Positions 31,901-42,228 of a stretch of 64,000 nt of DNA are shown here, piece after piece. Every line of letters begins with the position of its first letter. The stretch's first letter is position 1. A model generated the notes under the pieces. The model was given only the letters and a program-made list of their open reading frames with translations, searched no databases and was not told the origin of the DNA. Source of the stretch: Gracilaria domingensis (taxonomy: Eukaryota > Rhodophyta > Florideophyceae > Gracilariales > Gracilariaceae); contig VCMS01000196.1 in assembly GCA_022539475.1 (NCBI GenBank), forward strand, positions 1 to 64,000. Reading direction: 5' to 3'. The position numbers and the translations under genes were made by a program.

Positions 31901-32228
31901 TGTAACGCATTGGGTCTTTGTATACGGACCGCCCGTTCATCTGTTATCAGACAATGGCTCGCAATTTGCTGGGAAGTTCTTTCAGGACGTTTGTCACATC
32001 TTGGATATCAAGAATTTGTTTACTACAACCTATCATCTTCAGTGTAGTGGGCAAGTAGAACGATTTAATGGTACTATGCTTAACGCATTAAGATCCTATG
32101 TAGCGGATCACCCAAAGGATAGGACCTGTACACTGACACAATTACATATGCGTACAATAACCAGGTACATCGGGTCACGTCGTTATGGCCGTTTGCGCTC
32201 GTTCCTTCGAGAATACCGCCTCCGGTAG
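28964..32228 (+). pseudogene. pol: gypsy-A pol: protease-RT-RNase H-integrase
   Basis: One phase runs through nearly all of it. The protease starts at TTGAAPNVI with its catalytic Asp lost at the deletion edge. RT has WRFCIDYRRLN, TALDANWGYWQVPI, FGLTNAPATFQR and an intact YLDD. An in-frame TAG lies at 30546-30548 before VKYLGHII. RNase H follows (VDTDASKYQVGC, HTDHSALRWL), then the integrase HHCC zinc region to about 31690, a TGA at 31716-31718, and the core with AIDLLG, LSDNGSQF and GQVERFNGT, a complete D,D,E triad. A frameshift near 32130 precedes TYAYNNQVH in another frame. No ATG start remains. The catalytic residues of RT and integrase are present, so decay is recent compared with the other copies. 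Confidence 0.88.
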
Positions 32229-32567
32229 CCATTGAACCTCAACCGACGTTGTCATCTACTCCGTCACCTCGGACGTACAGGGACAACTGGAAAACTGGTT
32301 AAAGAACATTGTACCGGTTGCGCGGAAAGCCATGAAGAAGGCTCAACTTGCTTTCAAGAAGAATTTTGATCGCCGACTCCACGGTAAGCCGCCTGTGGTC
32401 AAGGCTAATTACTTCGTTTTCGTCCGAAAGGAATATTATAATCCTGAGAAGGAACGTTGACATAAGCTGTCTCTATCGCCGATGGACCGTATCGTGTTAT
32501 CTACGTCGCGCCCGACACCGTAGTTCTCGACATAGACGATCAGCACGAACGCATCTCGCGAGACCGC

Positions 32568-33191
32568 GTGGTTCTAGCTCCGCCCCCGGACTACGCACAA
32601 CCGTCGGATACCAGTACCCAATCAGGGGATCCTACGCTACAAGACGAGCTGCAATCAGCAGATGCTCCGTCGCGCCCTGCAATTCTTCCGCACCTGGATC
32701 GAGGGTTATCAGATCTACCGAACGTAGAGGACTCTGACCTCAGAGATTCATCTACTTTAACTTGTAATAACCCAAATAACTCTACACGAGTGTATACACG
32801 GGTTACCTCGCCCCCCCATCTCCTCATGGAGCCCGTACAGTCACCTAAGGAGGGGGAAGGAAATGCAGCAACTGCGGTTGACACCCCGGTGCCGTTCGGT
32901 TCTCCACTTCCTGGAACTTTTGCGCCAACTGCTAGCACAGTGACTCCCACTGGAGATTCGCAAGATCTAGTTGCCAACGCTGGCGAGCTCCTCAACGGAA
33001 ACGCATCCACCACTGCGGAGACACGAGAAAGTGTTAACACTCGTTCCCGAGAAGTTCAGGGACTCGCAGATAGTGTACCCCAATCTGGGAAGTCGCACGC
33101 CTCGACGTCGCGCCATCGCGTTTTGAAGGAGAAAAGTACTGTGAAAACAGTATCCGCTGATCTGGATCAACCGTCTTACGCGGACAATTGA
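32568..33191 (+). CDS. gypsy-A post-integrase linker region
   Basis: A 207-codon frame rich in Pro, Ser, Thr and Asp, without recognisable domains. It lies between the integrase GPY/F-like region (decayed, 32300-32560) and the chromodomain ORF, so it is probably a disordered part of the polyprotein tail. It ends at 33191 just before the GATATC-type repeat stretch. Confidence 0.45.
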   Translation: MVLAPPPDYAQPSDTSTQSGDPTLQDELQSADAPSRPAILPHLDRGLSDLPNVEDSDLRDSSTLTCNNPNNSTRVYTRVTSPPHLLMEPVQSPKEGEGNAATAVDTPVPFGSPLPGTFAPTASTVTPTGDSQDLVANAGELLNGNASTTAETRESVNTRSREVQGLADSVPQSGKSHASTSRHRVLKEKSTVKTVSADLDQPSYADN

Positions 33192-33299
33192 CGCTGTGAA
33201 GCGACGCTGTAAGCGAACCAGAAGTGACCTGGGCTAACTCATGTGTGAGTGCGTTTCGTTTGAGAGAGTACCATTTCAATGGTTTCCCCTGTGAGATAA

Positions 33300-33725
33300 A
33301 GTGATGCGCGATGGATGTCCATCGGATGAAAATTTGGGACACCTATGGGACATCACTCGGATATCTTCTGCGCATCCAGGATATCCAAATGATATGCCGT
33401 GGTACCCCGTTGGATGCGCCTAATTGATGCCCTTTACATGCCCTCTGGATGTACAAAAACTATTCCAAAGATATTCATATGATGCACGAAGATATGTCCA
33501 ATGGATGTCCGGAAATCTAGGGTGCATCATTCGGACATCACAAAATCCAATTGACATCTCTTCGTACATCATATGCGTATCAGGTGGTCATCATTTGGAT
33601 ATACTTCATGCATCATCTGAGCATCATTTACGAATATCATCTGGACATCTTAAGGAGATCAAATGGACATCTTCAGGTTTCGTAATTCTAATATAGGTTA
33701 TCTGGGGAATATCATGTGGACATCA
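33300..33725. repeat. degenerate GGATATCC/GGACATC minisatellite
   Basis: Dozens of variants of GGATATC, GGACATC, GGATGTCC and CATCATC, spaced about 11-16 bp apart, fill the stretch. A similar array lies at 47228-47610 inside a different element. It interrupts the region between linker and chromodomain ORF. Confidence 0.65.
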
Positions 33726-34027
33726 ATTCACCTCTCTGGGTTCCCTTACAGGACTTGAAAGTTTTGTGAAGTAACACTCCGAGGAGTACAACCACGTCGC
33801 GTGGAGAGTCGGCGCTCGGTTTTCAGGTTGCGCTGCCACCGCAAATGTGCGCGAGCGCATCTCCCCGATTTCTTGGGAAATAATCGTGTCAGACACGTGC
33901 AGCGCCGGGGCACAGCAATGGGTGGTGACTCTTAATGAGTGGCTGTCAGCCGCAACCACGTGGACGGCCGAACACTGCGTAGTGTCGTACGATTTGCCAG
34001 ATCGTAGCGCCCTACCAATGGGAAACG

Positions 34028-34636
34028 ATGGCACATGGCCCGTGGCCGGGTGAACCGCCGCCTTGCATAGGGAGTGCGATTGGCATGCCTCTTCAGCAGA
34101 ACGGTCACCATGGTGAAGTCCAAAGACCCGTCAATCGGGAGACCTACTACTCGACGGTCTCCCTAGCGAGGGTTATCAACGTCCAACCGTTAGACTCGAC
34201 TGTTCGAGAACTTTCACGAGACTCTCTCACCTTGGGAAGAGAACGCGTGATTCGAGAGTTACAGTATCGCCGCAACGGGCGATCCCCGCGGAGCTCGCAT
34301 ATTGAGAGCGAACTCCATCGCGTGGGAAGCATCTCCGACGGAGCTCTTAGATCTCTGTTAGGCCCTTCGAGGCTACCCATTTCAATGGGAATGGCTCAGC
34401 AGGCCACAAAGGCCCGCAACCGGGAAGTGTATTCACAGGAATTTGTGATAGACCGCATAGTGCGCCATGTCGTAAACGACGGGGAAGTGCTTTCTCAGGT
34501 CCGTTGGTACAGATACGCTTCTGATGAGGATACTTGGGAACGAATTAAACACCTACCGCAATCCAAGGTCATCGCCTATTGTTGGCGCAAGCACTTAGCT
34601 TACCGTCCAGACTTGGATTCTGCCCAGGTAGGCTAA
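34028..34636 (+). CDS. gypsy-A chromodomain ORF
   Basis: 202 codons. The C-terminal part, YSQEFVIDRIVRHVVNDGEV followed by LSQVRWYRYASDEDTWERI and KHLPQSKVI, is a chromodomain: an aromatic cage Tyr/Trp, the WYRY turn and a DEDTWE motif. The N-terminal part is Arg/Ser-rich without a known domain. The homologous ORF in gypsy-B is at 39456-39704. Chromodomains of such elements are thought to steer integration towards histone H3K9-methylated chromatin. Here the domain sits well downstream of integrase rather than fused to it, after a repeat insertion. Confidence 0.75.
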   Translation: MAHGPWPGEPPPCIGSAIGMPLQQNGHHGEVQRPVNRETYYSTVSLARVINVQPLDSTVRELSRDSLTLGRERVIRELQYRRNGRSPRSSHIESELHRVGSISDGALRSLLGPSRLPISMGMAQQATKARNREVYSQEFVIDRIVRHVVNDGEVLSQVRWYRYASDEDTWERIKHLPQSKVIAYCWRKHLAYRPDLDSAQVG

Positions 34637-35168
34637 CCCGAAGGCTTCCTTGCCGTTATCAACCGACTGGCCCGCTCGCGAAATGAAATTGTATCTGGTT
34701 AAGGATAGAAGAATCCCTGTGGGGAGGAACCCCAAGGGATGAGGAAAAAGAAGTACTCCGGGTCAAGGACGCCGATTTATCGGACTTAGCAAACTACCGT
34801 ATTACGGTCCAACGCGAATTAACGCGGATATAATGTGAATGAATGCGAAGACGCATGGTTACTCAAGGAAAAGGAACTCTGGAAGAGGAGTAATCGGAAT
34901 CGATGAAGAAGGAAGAACAAGGATACCGGAATCCGGTTAAGAAGCAAGAAGTTACCGACTATCGGTTTATTCTATGGCAGAAGTCATACCAATAGTTGGG
35001 TTGTTGGTCCTCCAATGTTGCGCCGTCCGCACTCACTCAAGCGAGGTCGTCCCACTCTTGGGCTCACGATAAACCGGTCGAGGGTCCCGCGCCTCCCGTG
35101 TTCGACGGACCACTTTGAGAAGGACTCGCAAATATCTGCGCACCCAGCACCACCAACTGGCCGAGGTC
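34637..35168. other. convergent intergenic zone of gypsy-A with small palindromes
   Basis: Five short palindromes (34772-34783, 34796-34808, 34813-34826, 34925-34937, 34954-34966), mostly CCG-N-CGG type, lie between the sense chromodomain ORF and the end of the antisense ORF. Confidence 0.5.
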
Positions 35169-36915
35169 CTACATGTCCGGTAGGACTGGTACTCCGAAAC
35201 TCAGGAGCTGATTACGCATCGAGATGGCCCGCGGATCGATGTTTACATGGGAAGGGCCTACGCCCCAACCCGTGGGGCCCACTGGCAAATTGCCTGCTCC
35301 AGCTTCTGGATTCGCTACCGTCCCAAACGGCTGAAATACCAGCGCCTGGTTTCCTACCGTATCATCCACCATTGGGTCGTCCTCGTTGGCTGAGGGATAT
35401 AGTAATCATATGAAAGCAGGGACCCAACCGGGTTATCCTCTGGGACAACCAGAGGAATTTGTCGCAAAGCATGCGCTTGATCGCATGACACCATGACACC
35501 CTCCCACGGGTCGTAATAGACAAAATCCCCGGCTCCCGGATGCCTGCGCCCAGGTGAACGATCATGAGATGACCTACTCCCGCGTGGGACGTTTTCCGCC
35601 GGAACTTGACCCCAATTGATCTTCTCGATGAGATCGAGGAGGTACTCGAGCTCGAGAACGTTGTCTTCTGAACCCAGAGCAGTATGGAGATCCAGCATCC
35701 TCGGGAAGAGCCGAAGCTTCGGCGGGATGTACCAAACACGGTGTTGATCATAGGCTTCCTAAAGCATGAAAGCCGCAACGCGAGCCGCCCATTCAGCGAT
35801 GAAAAGAATCCAATACCCTGAGTTGGGATTCGAAAGCATGCGCGACCCCACGTAGGAGATACAGGGGGAAGTTCCGCGAAAAAACCGCAAGGAATTTCGT
35901 ACATGCTCCACCATGCTGGAAGGGACGGGAATCGCCCCGCTAACGACGTCGGGCGCAACCGTTCAACCTCGATGTTCTGATAGGGAACCAGATACCCGAA
36001 GCGGGACCTCCACTTGCGCTCATTTAGCAGCCTGTCGAAGAACGACCCATCTCCAGAAGGACGTCGCAGATAGCGAAATTCCGCTCGGATGATAGGCCTG
36101 TGAGACAGGAGGATGTCGAATGGCATTTCCTGAGGGAAGGCAGCTGAGGCTGGGAACTCCGCGAGGTTCGCGCCATACTGAATTTCTCCGTATGTTCGGA
36201 AGCGAGATAAGTCGAAACCGTACGACGGTGGAATCATCTCTGGAAAAGAGGCCCGCTCTTTACGGAAGTACGAGAGCCGCGCCATTGCCGCTCGGGCTTG
36301 GTCCAACGTCTCGTATTGACGACCGCGTCTCTGCCGCGAGATAAGATGAGTCGGCACCGCCACGCGGTTCCTCCAATCCCAGGAGTCGACCATGTCACGA
36401 GAAAGGCCGCCAGGCAGCAGACCGTTCTCTGTATAAGCATCGACTAGCGCAGCGTTGCGTACCGTCGTCAGATGGAACCAGGGAGCTCTGAAGTACGTCC
36501 AAGTTCCGTCCGTTTTCTGATCCTGTGTCAAGAGTGACTAGCGCGCAATCCAGCCACCTGGAGTAGCCAGCAATGGCACGGCATGCGCCGAGTTCCACGC
36601 AGCTACGTCGACCGGATTCGGTGTCGAAGTCTGACTTTGACTCTGTAACAGAGGAGCTGTCGCGAAGCTGCCGAGATACCCAGTCGCGGGAACAGAGGGA
36701 ATCGGGTTGCTCGACGCCCCAGGCTGGGAAGGCTGATCACTATTCTGGTAAGGATTCATCGCGGAGACGATCTGAGGAGAGTCTAGGGAAGCCGAGTCGT
36801 CGTAGCGCACTGTGACTGCGGGAGAACTTACCGCACAACCGTGAGGCTCGTTGTGACGAGGGACCGGGATGTCGGTAAGGCCCATGGCAGCTTGCGTATT
36901 TTTACATTTCTGCAT
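35169..36915 (-). pseudogene. gypsy-A antisense ORF (aORF-G, copy 1)
   Basis: Minus-strand coding opposite to gag-pol, in three overlapping frames. 36915-36538 gives the N terminus (MGLTDIPVPRHNEP, then AWNSAHAVPLLATPGGW). 36531-35730 gives the conserved middle (RAPWFHLTTVRNAALVDAY, FDLSRFRTYGEIQYGANLAEF, IIRAEFRYLRR, GYLVPYQNIEVERLRP, CGFFAELPP). After a frameshift comes the end (DRSPGRRHPGAGDFVYYDPWEG, VVPEDNPVG). It aligns with gypsy-B aORF-G along its length. It ends just past the purine tract of the 3' LTR side, so it would be transcribed from or near the 3' LTR. No known family. Confidence 0.7.
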
Positions 36916-36965
36916 TGGAAGTTACCGCCGTTCTCGGCAATGCCTGGAGGCTAAGGAGGGGGATG

Positions 36966-37490
36966 TGTAGAGCAAACGGGGAAACGCGGTATCAGCGAGG
37001 TTGATATTCATAACTCGTGCACCCAGGTTTGATCCTAGGAAAGGAAAGTATGAAACTTGGCCCAAAACTGGGATAATTTGAGGTGATCGGATGTCGGAAT
37101 GTAAGCTGGAATTGCCATGGTGTGGCACGTGGTATTGAGTGGTCGTGGGTACACGTTGTCTGATTTGGGTCTATTCACAAGGAAATTGTTTCGATAGTCG
37201 AATTATTTACTGACCGCTGACGCGGGCTGGTCACGTACACCACGTGTGTGGCTTTGCACAAGTGTGCACTAGATTATTTAATTTAGTTTAACTAATTTAC
37301 GGGTTACGGTATAGGAGGTGACCTCGCGGCCACCTCCACCTTCAGTAAAGGGTAACCGGGTTCGGCTCTGGACTAGTTTCGCCTACGCGAAGTGCACCAC
37401 TCCACCGGGGGAGTCAGCGCGTACGGTACACTCGAGCTCCATCCCTCGGGATCCTTCAGGCAATTCTGATCATTTGTGGCCATTGCCCTC
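36966..37490 (+). repeat. gypsy-A 3' LTR, first part
   Basis: TGTAGAGCAAAC... to CATTGCCCTC. It continues after gypsy-B at 43215. It matches the 5' LTR with scattered differences. Confidence 0.85.
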
Positions 37491-38478
37491 TGTGGAGCAA
37501 CGGCTTTCCGCTATTGGATGCATCACGGTTCTCATAATGAGATGGTACCGATGGACGGTGACGTGGCTAAGTTATGAAAACTCCCTTTAATTTTGGGTAT
37601 TGTTGGGATGGTTTGGTTGGACCCTTAATAGGTGGACCCTGCATGGGAGGTGCCTAGTAGGTGTGATAGTAGGCCACGTGGTGGAGCTGGCTAGTTAGAT
37701 ATTTGTGCCACGCCCGTTGGAGAGCACCCTGCACCCTGACAGTGGTTCGTCCACGTGTATGACCCTCGGGAGGTGTGCATCGTAGATACCGTAGTAGTAA
37801 TAGTATATATGCTCGGGTGATCTCACCCTGGAGCCTCTAAGTAAATGGACAACTGAGTCGCGTCCTGTTGAGGATCGGGCTATAGTAGACAGCGGCCTAC
37901 GTAGGTTTACCACTCCCCTCGGAGAGTAATCACGATTGGTTTCGGCGCTACTACCCCTCAGGGTCACTTAGGAAGCTTGCATCTTGCCATCTCTGGAATC
38001 TTTGTTATATCTACCGTTTTATCGGTTCATTGTTGTTGTCATTGTATTTTGTTGTTTACTTTCGTGACTGTTGTTGTCACGCGTTCACCTGGTTCAGGTA
38101 TTGCTTCCGCCCCAGTATTGGGTATATTTTTGGCATGCCTTTGTGCGTCGCTCCGCTATCGGACCTGTTCCCGCCGGTTGGCACGGTCCGTAGCTTCGCT
38201 CCGGTGGGTTGCACCGTGAGCTTTTCCACTTTGACACGGTTCCCTTTTTCTCCATCTCTCCAGGTTCGGATCACACTTCACCTCTGGATCTACACCGTTC
38301 TTTGCATCTCACCTGTGTAGGTATATCCAGTCACCGTCTCCGGTCTTACACCCGGCTTGTCTCGCGACTCGAGCACGGACAGAGGGTTCTACCGCTGTTT
38401 CTATCCCATCCAGGGAGTAGGACTCGGACATCCTAGTGGAGATTCCCCATCCCTCCTAGCGCAGGGTTTTGCTCTACA
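37491..38478 (+). repeat. gypsy-B 5' LTR
   Basis: 988 bp with a TATATAT box at 37804-37810 preceded by GTAGTAGTAATAG. It matches 42229-43214 except for roughly 15-20 differences. Confidence 0.92.
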
Positions 38479-38481
38479 TTT

Positions 38482-38499
38482 TGGTCTCCCGATTTAGAA
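38482..38499 (+). promoter_or_regulatory. gypsy-B primer-binding-site-like sequence
   Basis: TGGTCTCCCGATTTAG starts 3 bp after the 5' LTR end, in the place and with the TGG expected of a tRNA-primed site. The tRNA cannot be named. Confidence 0.45.
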
Positions 38500-38521
38500 C
38501 GGTGGAGGACCGAAACTGGGT

Positions 38522-39340
38522 TTGCTGTGTCCCTTGGAATCTGGACACTTGGAATTCCCTTTTTGGGAGATTGAAGGTCGCGGCCCCGTTCACAGGGTTG
38601 TGACACAATATCTCTCACCCCTTTTGGCTGCAGTTCGGAAGTCTCGCACTTGTTCGCGTAATAACCCCCGAGTTCGGTTGGCAAGCTGCAGTGTGCCACG
38701 CCGAGCTACATCCTCGAAAGGAAGATCGGTTACCTCGAATGCCCCTGCGCGGTCAGGTGGTACCCGCTCGAGAATATCGGTCCCTGGATCGGGAAGTAAT
38801 CGTGACAACTCCGAGAACCGGAATGCATCCGTTGATGGACAGGGGATTATAGAACTCCCTCCGCAGGCAGTACCACAACCTGGAGAGGAAGTTCCAGTCG
38901 TGGAGACACCCTCTGCCGCACCTCCGGAAAGACTTGACTCTCAGGAGTACAGTAATCTGGGCACTCGCCTTAGCATTGCTAACGCTGCCCACATATCCCT
39001 CATCGAGTCAGTCGAGGAACTCCGTCGACAGGTTTATAAACTCCTAGATAAGGACGTCTCAGGAGAGGTGCGTATCCTGAGGCAGGAGATGAATTCACTC
39101 ATGGAGTGCTTCGGCTCCCCAAGGGCTTGTGTGGTGGAAAACCGCCTCGTACGAGAGGATACTTAAGCCGCCGTGGAACGGATCCATGCACGCTTGGACA
39201 CCCTCAAAGCCACCATTCGGATGGACGAGGAAGCAGAAGCCGCCGAACGGAATCGTTCGGAGGACGAAAGTTCAGTTCGCCAATCCACTAGGAGAAGCCG
39301 TCGTAGGTCCATGAAGGATTCCCGCGTCGGGAGTTAGCGC
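38522..39340 (+). pseudogene. gypsy-B sense ORF (Gag-like, coiled coil)
   Basis: A single phase runs from 38522 to a TAG at 39338-39340, with one TAA at 39164-39166. It starts without an ATG. The first half is Arg/Ser/Pro-rich; the second half has a heptad pattern (LIESVEELRRQVYKLLDKD), then after the stop a charged helix (ERIHARLDTLKATIRMDEEAE) and an Arg-rich end. It has the place of gag but no capsid or zinc knuckle motif I recognise. gypsy-A has lost the matching region, so its usual role is open. Confidence 0.45.
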
Positions 39341-39455
39341 ACTCCGTCGCGACGACTGGAGGACACGACAGTTCACCCGTCCCCCGCCCCGAGAACCGGT
39401 TCAGAACCCGAACGAACTACTACCACGCTTGGGTTTTGCTAATTGTCACTCCCCG

Positions 39456-39704
39456 ATGTCGGGAAAGAACAAGGAAGCAGCCGAAGATAGCGTATACCCA
39501 CAAGAATTCGTGGTAGATCGTATCGTGGAACACGAGGAAAGCCGCGAAGGGAAACTACTGTATAGAGTCCGTTGGTACGGCTATCCCCCTGACGAGGACA
39601 CTTGGGAGCCAATTGAACACCTCCCCAGGTCCAAGGTGATGTCGTATCATCGCCGTACTCGGACGCCATTGCCTCCGACATTGGATAACGCGATGGTCGG
39701 GTAG
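39456..39704 (+). CDS. gypsy-B chromodomain ORF
   Basis: From ATG 39456 (MSGKNKEAAED) the 82-aa product is essentially one chromodomain: YPQEFVVDRIVEHEESREGK, then LLYRVRWYGYPPDEDTWEP and IEHLPRSKV, with the three aromatic cage positions (Tyr, Trp, Tyr/Trp) and the DEDTWEP motif. The frame is open from 39429 but this Met fits the start of the domain better. Compared with gypsy-A it lacks the long N-terminal extension. A chromodomain kept intact in a pol-less element suggests it is used in trans or kept by recent copying. Confidence 0.75.
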   Translation: MSGKNKEAAEDSVYPQEFVVDRIVEHEESREGKLLYRVRWYGYPPDEDTWEPIEHLPRSKVMSYHRRTRTPLPPTLDNAMVG

Positions 39705-39834
39705 CCCGCTTACCGGTGTGCTTTACAGTACTCATGCCGGCCGTGCGGCAAGAAGTCCGAAGAAGGATGCTCAGAAGAGAAGAAGAAGAGAAAGAAGTAG
39801 GAAGAGATCCCCTGTATCATAGGAGAGATGTAGT

Positions 39835-40095
39835 AGAATTACCGAATTATCGGGAAACTTCCGTATTACGGAGAAGTAGAAACTGCCTAAAAAGAAATGA
39901 AGACATCTGCACTATGTGGCCAGGAACTGGAAGAGAAGTGGAAGAAAACAGATCCCGTTGAGGAAGAAGGAAGAAGAAGAAGCTCGTCGCCGAGAAGCAT
40001 ACCTCGACGAGGGTAAGGGAAAATTTGCCACTAGCTGGCTTTAATTGGAAACTATCACAAGACACTCTAAGATTGGAGGAAGACCTCATGAGGGG
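39835..40095. other. convergent zone of gypsy-B with small palindromes
   Basis: CCGAATTATCGG (39842-39853) and TCCGTATTACGGA (39860-39872) lie between the chromodomain ORF and the end of the antisense ORF; ACCGTATTACGGT occurs at the matching place in gypsy-A. Confidence 0.5.
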
Positions 40096-42153
40096 CTAAC
40101 CTCCAGTGGAGGGAGCACCGCTTCCCGTGTTGGGATTTCGCGCGAAGTACTCGCTCGCCAGAGCCGCGAGCCCCGCAACGGTGTTCACCCCCGGGGGGGT
40201 CGGAATGCCATGAGCCTGGAGGTCAGCACGAAGGGAAGCCACACTCCCAGCCCAATTGGCAGGCTGAGTAGTGGGAGCGATCAAGGACCATCCCGCAGGG
40301 GCTTGAACGCCCTCTGTTGGGACCGCTGCCGCGTTAGGATCCGAGTTCGGAACTCTTGTCAGCTGTGCTGGCCCGGCTACGGTGGCAATCTCATCATCGT
40401 CCAACATTGGATCAGGTGCATCCGACGGAACGGCGTAATCCTCGGGGAACACGAACCCTACTGGGCGACCGACCGGCATTTCGCGGGCCATAGCCGCCAT
40501 TGCAGTCGCTTACTCCTCGGAGATGAACTGTCGTTCCCACGGGTCGTAGTACACCCAGACCCCGGAACGGGTGGAAATTCGCCCCGGTGATCGGTCACGG
40601 AAACGCTGTCGCCTGTCAGGCTGCCAAGCTACCGGAACTCGGTCCCAATCGACCCTATCGATGACATCCAACAACTCTCCAACCTCTTCCTGGTTAGCCT
40701 CGGAACCCAAGGGGGTAACAAGATCAATCCTTCGAAGGAGCCACCTCAAATTTGGAGGGAGATACCACAAGCGGTAGTGATCATAGACATCCCACAGGAG
40801 GTGAACCGCGACGCGGGGAGCCCACTCGGCGAGTACCAACGACCAATAGCCCGAGTTGGGATTGTCTATCAACCGCAAGCCGATATAGTAGATGCTCGGC
40901 GGGAGTTCAGCGAAACACCCCGCAGGGACCTCTACGCGACTCCAGCAGGATGGAAGGCCTACGTATCGGGACGGTAAGGCATCGAAGCGCAAACGATCAA
41001 CCTCCAAATTTGGATACGGAATCAGAAGTCCCCGACGGGAGCGCGCATTCCGCTCCAACCGGACCCTCCTCTCGAAATCATAGAGATCACGGTTGTGACG
41101 CCTACTCCGTGACAGGTATCGGAACTCTGCCCTCAGCAAGGGACGACTCCACAGGAGGATATCAGGATCCACTTCACCAAAGTGATACCGATGCTCCGCT
41201 TCCCGAAACTCCGCCAACGCGTTGCCATATGAAACCTCCCCGTAGGTACGGTAGTGCGACACGTCGAAGTCTAATTCTGCCGGAATCGGATGATCATATT
41301 GCAACCTTCCAACCGTGGAATAAGCCAGACGAGCCATCTTCCCACGCGCTTGGTCAAGAGACTCTCCACGTTCACATCCGAGCAAGTGAGGTTCCACCGC
41401 AATGTGGGTTCGCCACTCGCGGGAGCGTACTGCATCTCGGGGGATCCCACCTGGGAGCATTCCGTTCACGGCGTAAGAATCGATGAGAGCCTCATCGGCA
41501 ACCGCTGTCGGGTGGAACCACGGCGCGCGGGAGAAGATAAGGCCCTCGCGGCGTATATCCCGATTCACGAGGGACTCACGACTAATCCACCCACTGGGGT
41601 TCACCGTCAACGGGACAGCTTGTTCAGCATTCCAAGCAATGGCGTTAGTATCGAAAGCCTGCTGTGAAGGAGCAACTGGAGGAGCCGGAGGCATCGGAAG
41701 AGGAGCACTCGGATGGGGGTACGCCTCGTAGAAGCTGAAAGGAGCTACCGCTTGTGGGACCGGAGCTTGCGCCTGAGAAGGGAAGAACCCGAGATGGTTG
41801 TACCCCGCGTAGGGTTGATTGAACGGACCACCGTACGGATTCCCTTGAGGGAGAGGAGCTGACTGAAACCCACCAAAGTATTGGGAGGGGCCTTGAGGAA
41901 GATGTCCTTGTAGCGACGCACTACCCGGGGGCACCTCAGACGCCGCTTGCGGAGCTGACGACGAGTTCCCCGGGAGCGGGTTGGTATGGAACGGGTTCGG
42001 ATTCATTCCTGTCGAAGGAGAAGAAGGATCAGTAGGCACTGGTAGCGAACGCCGAGGTATCGGAGAAGAAGGAGGAGTTATATCCGAAGTCGGAGGCGAA
42101 AGCCGCTTGTGTGGAAGAACCAAGTGGTCGGTAGAACCCTGAGGGGACGTCAT
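40096..42153 (-). CDS. gypsy-B antisense ORF (aORF-G, copy 2)
   Basis: ATG 42153 (MTSPQGSTDHLVLPHK) opens a 547-codon frame. Residues 1-170 are Pro/Ser/Gly-rich and probably disordered. From about 175 to 545 there is an ordered region: IAWNAEQAVPLTVNPSGW, RAPWFHPTAVADEALIDSY, DFDVSHYRTYGEVSYGNALAEF, LLRAEFRYLSR, LLIPYPNLEVDRLRF, AGCFAELPPS, GVWVYYDPWE. A TAA at 40510-40512 ends it, yet the same phase continues for 134 more codons (PVGFVFPEDYAVP...). In gypsy-A the matching codon is CAA, so the TAA is a nonsense change and the full protein was about 686 aa. It lies between the sense ORFs and the 3' LTR, transcribed towards the 5' LTR. I recognise no domain. Pure overlap effects are excluded because the sense frames here are closed. 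Confidence 0.8.
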
Positions 42154-42181
42154 ATTTATACTCCCGATGTCGGTACTTCGC

Positions 42182-42211
42182 CGTCGCGCTCGCGCTCGCG
42201 CTCGCGCTCGA
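42182..42211. repeat. CGCGCT microsatellite
   Basis: About five CGCGCT/CGCTCG units just upstream of the antisense ORF start and next to the purine tract. Confidence 0.8.
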
Positions 42212-42228
42212 ACCTAAGGAGGGGGAGA

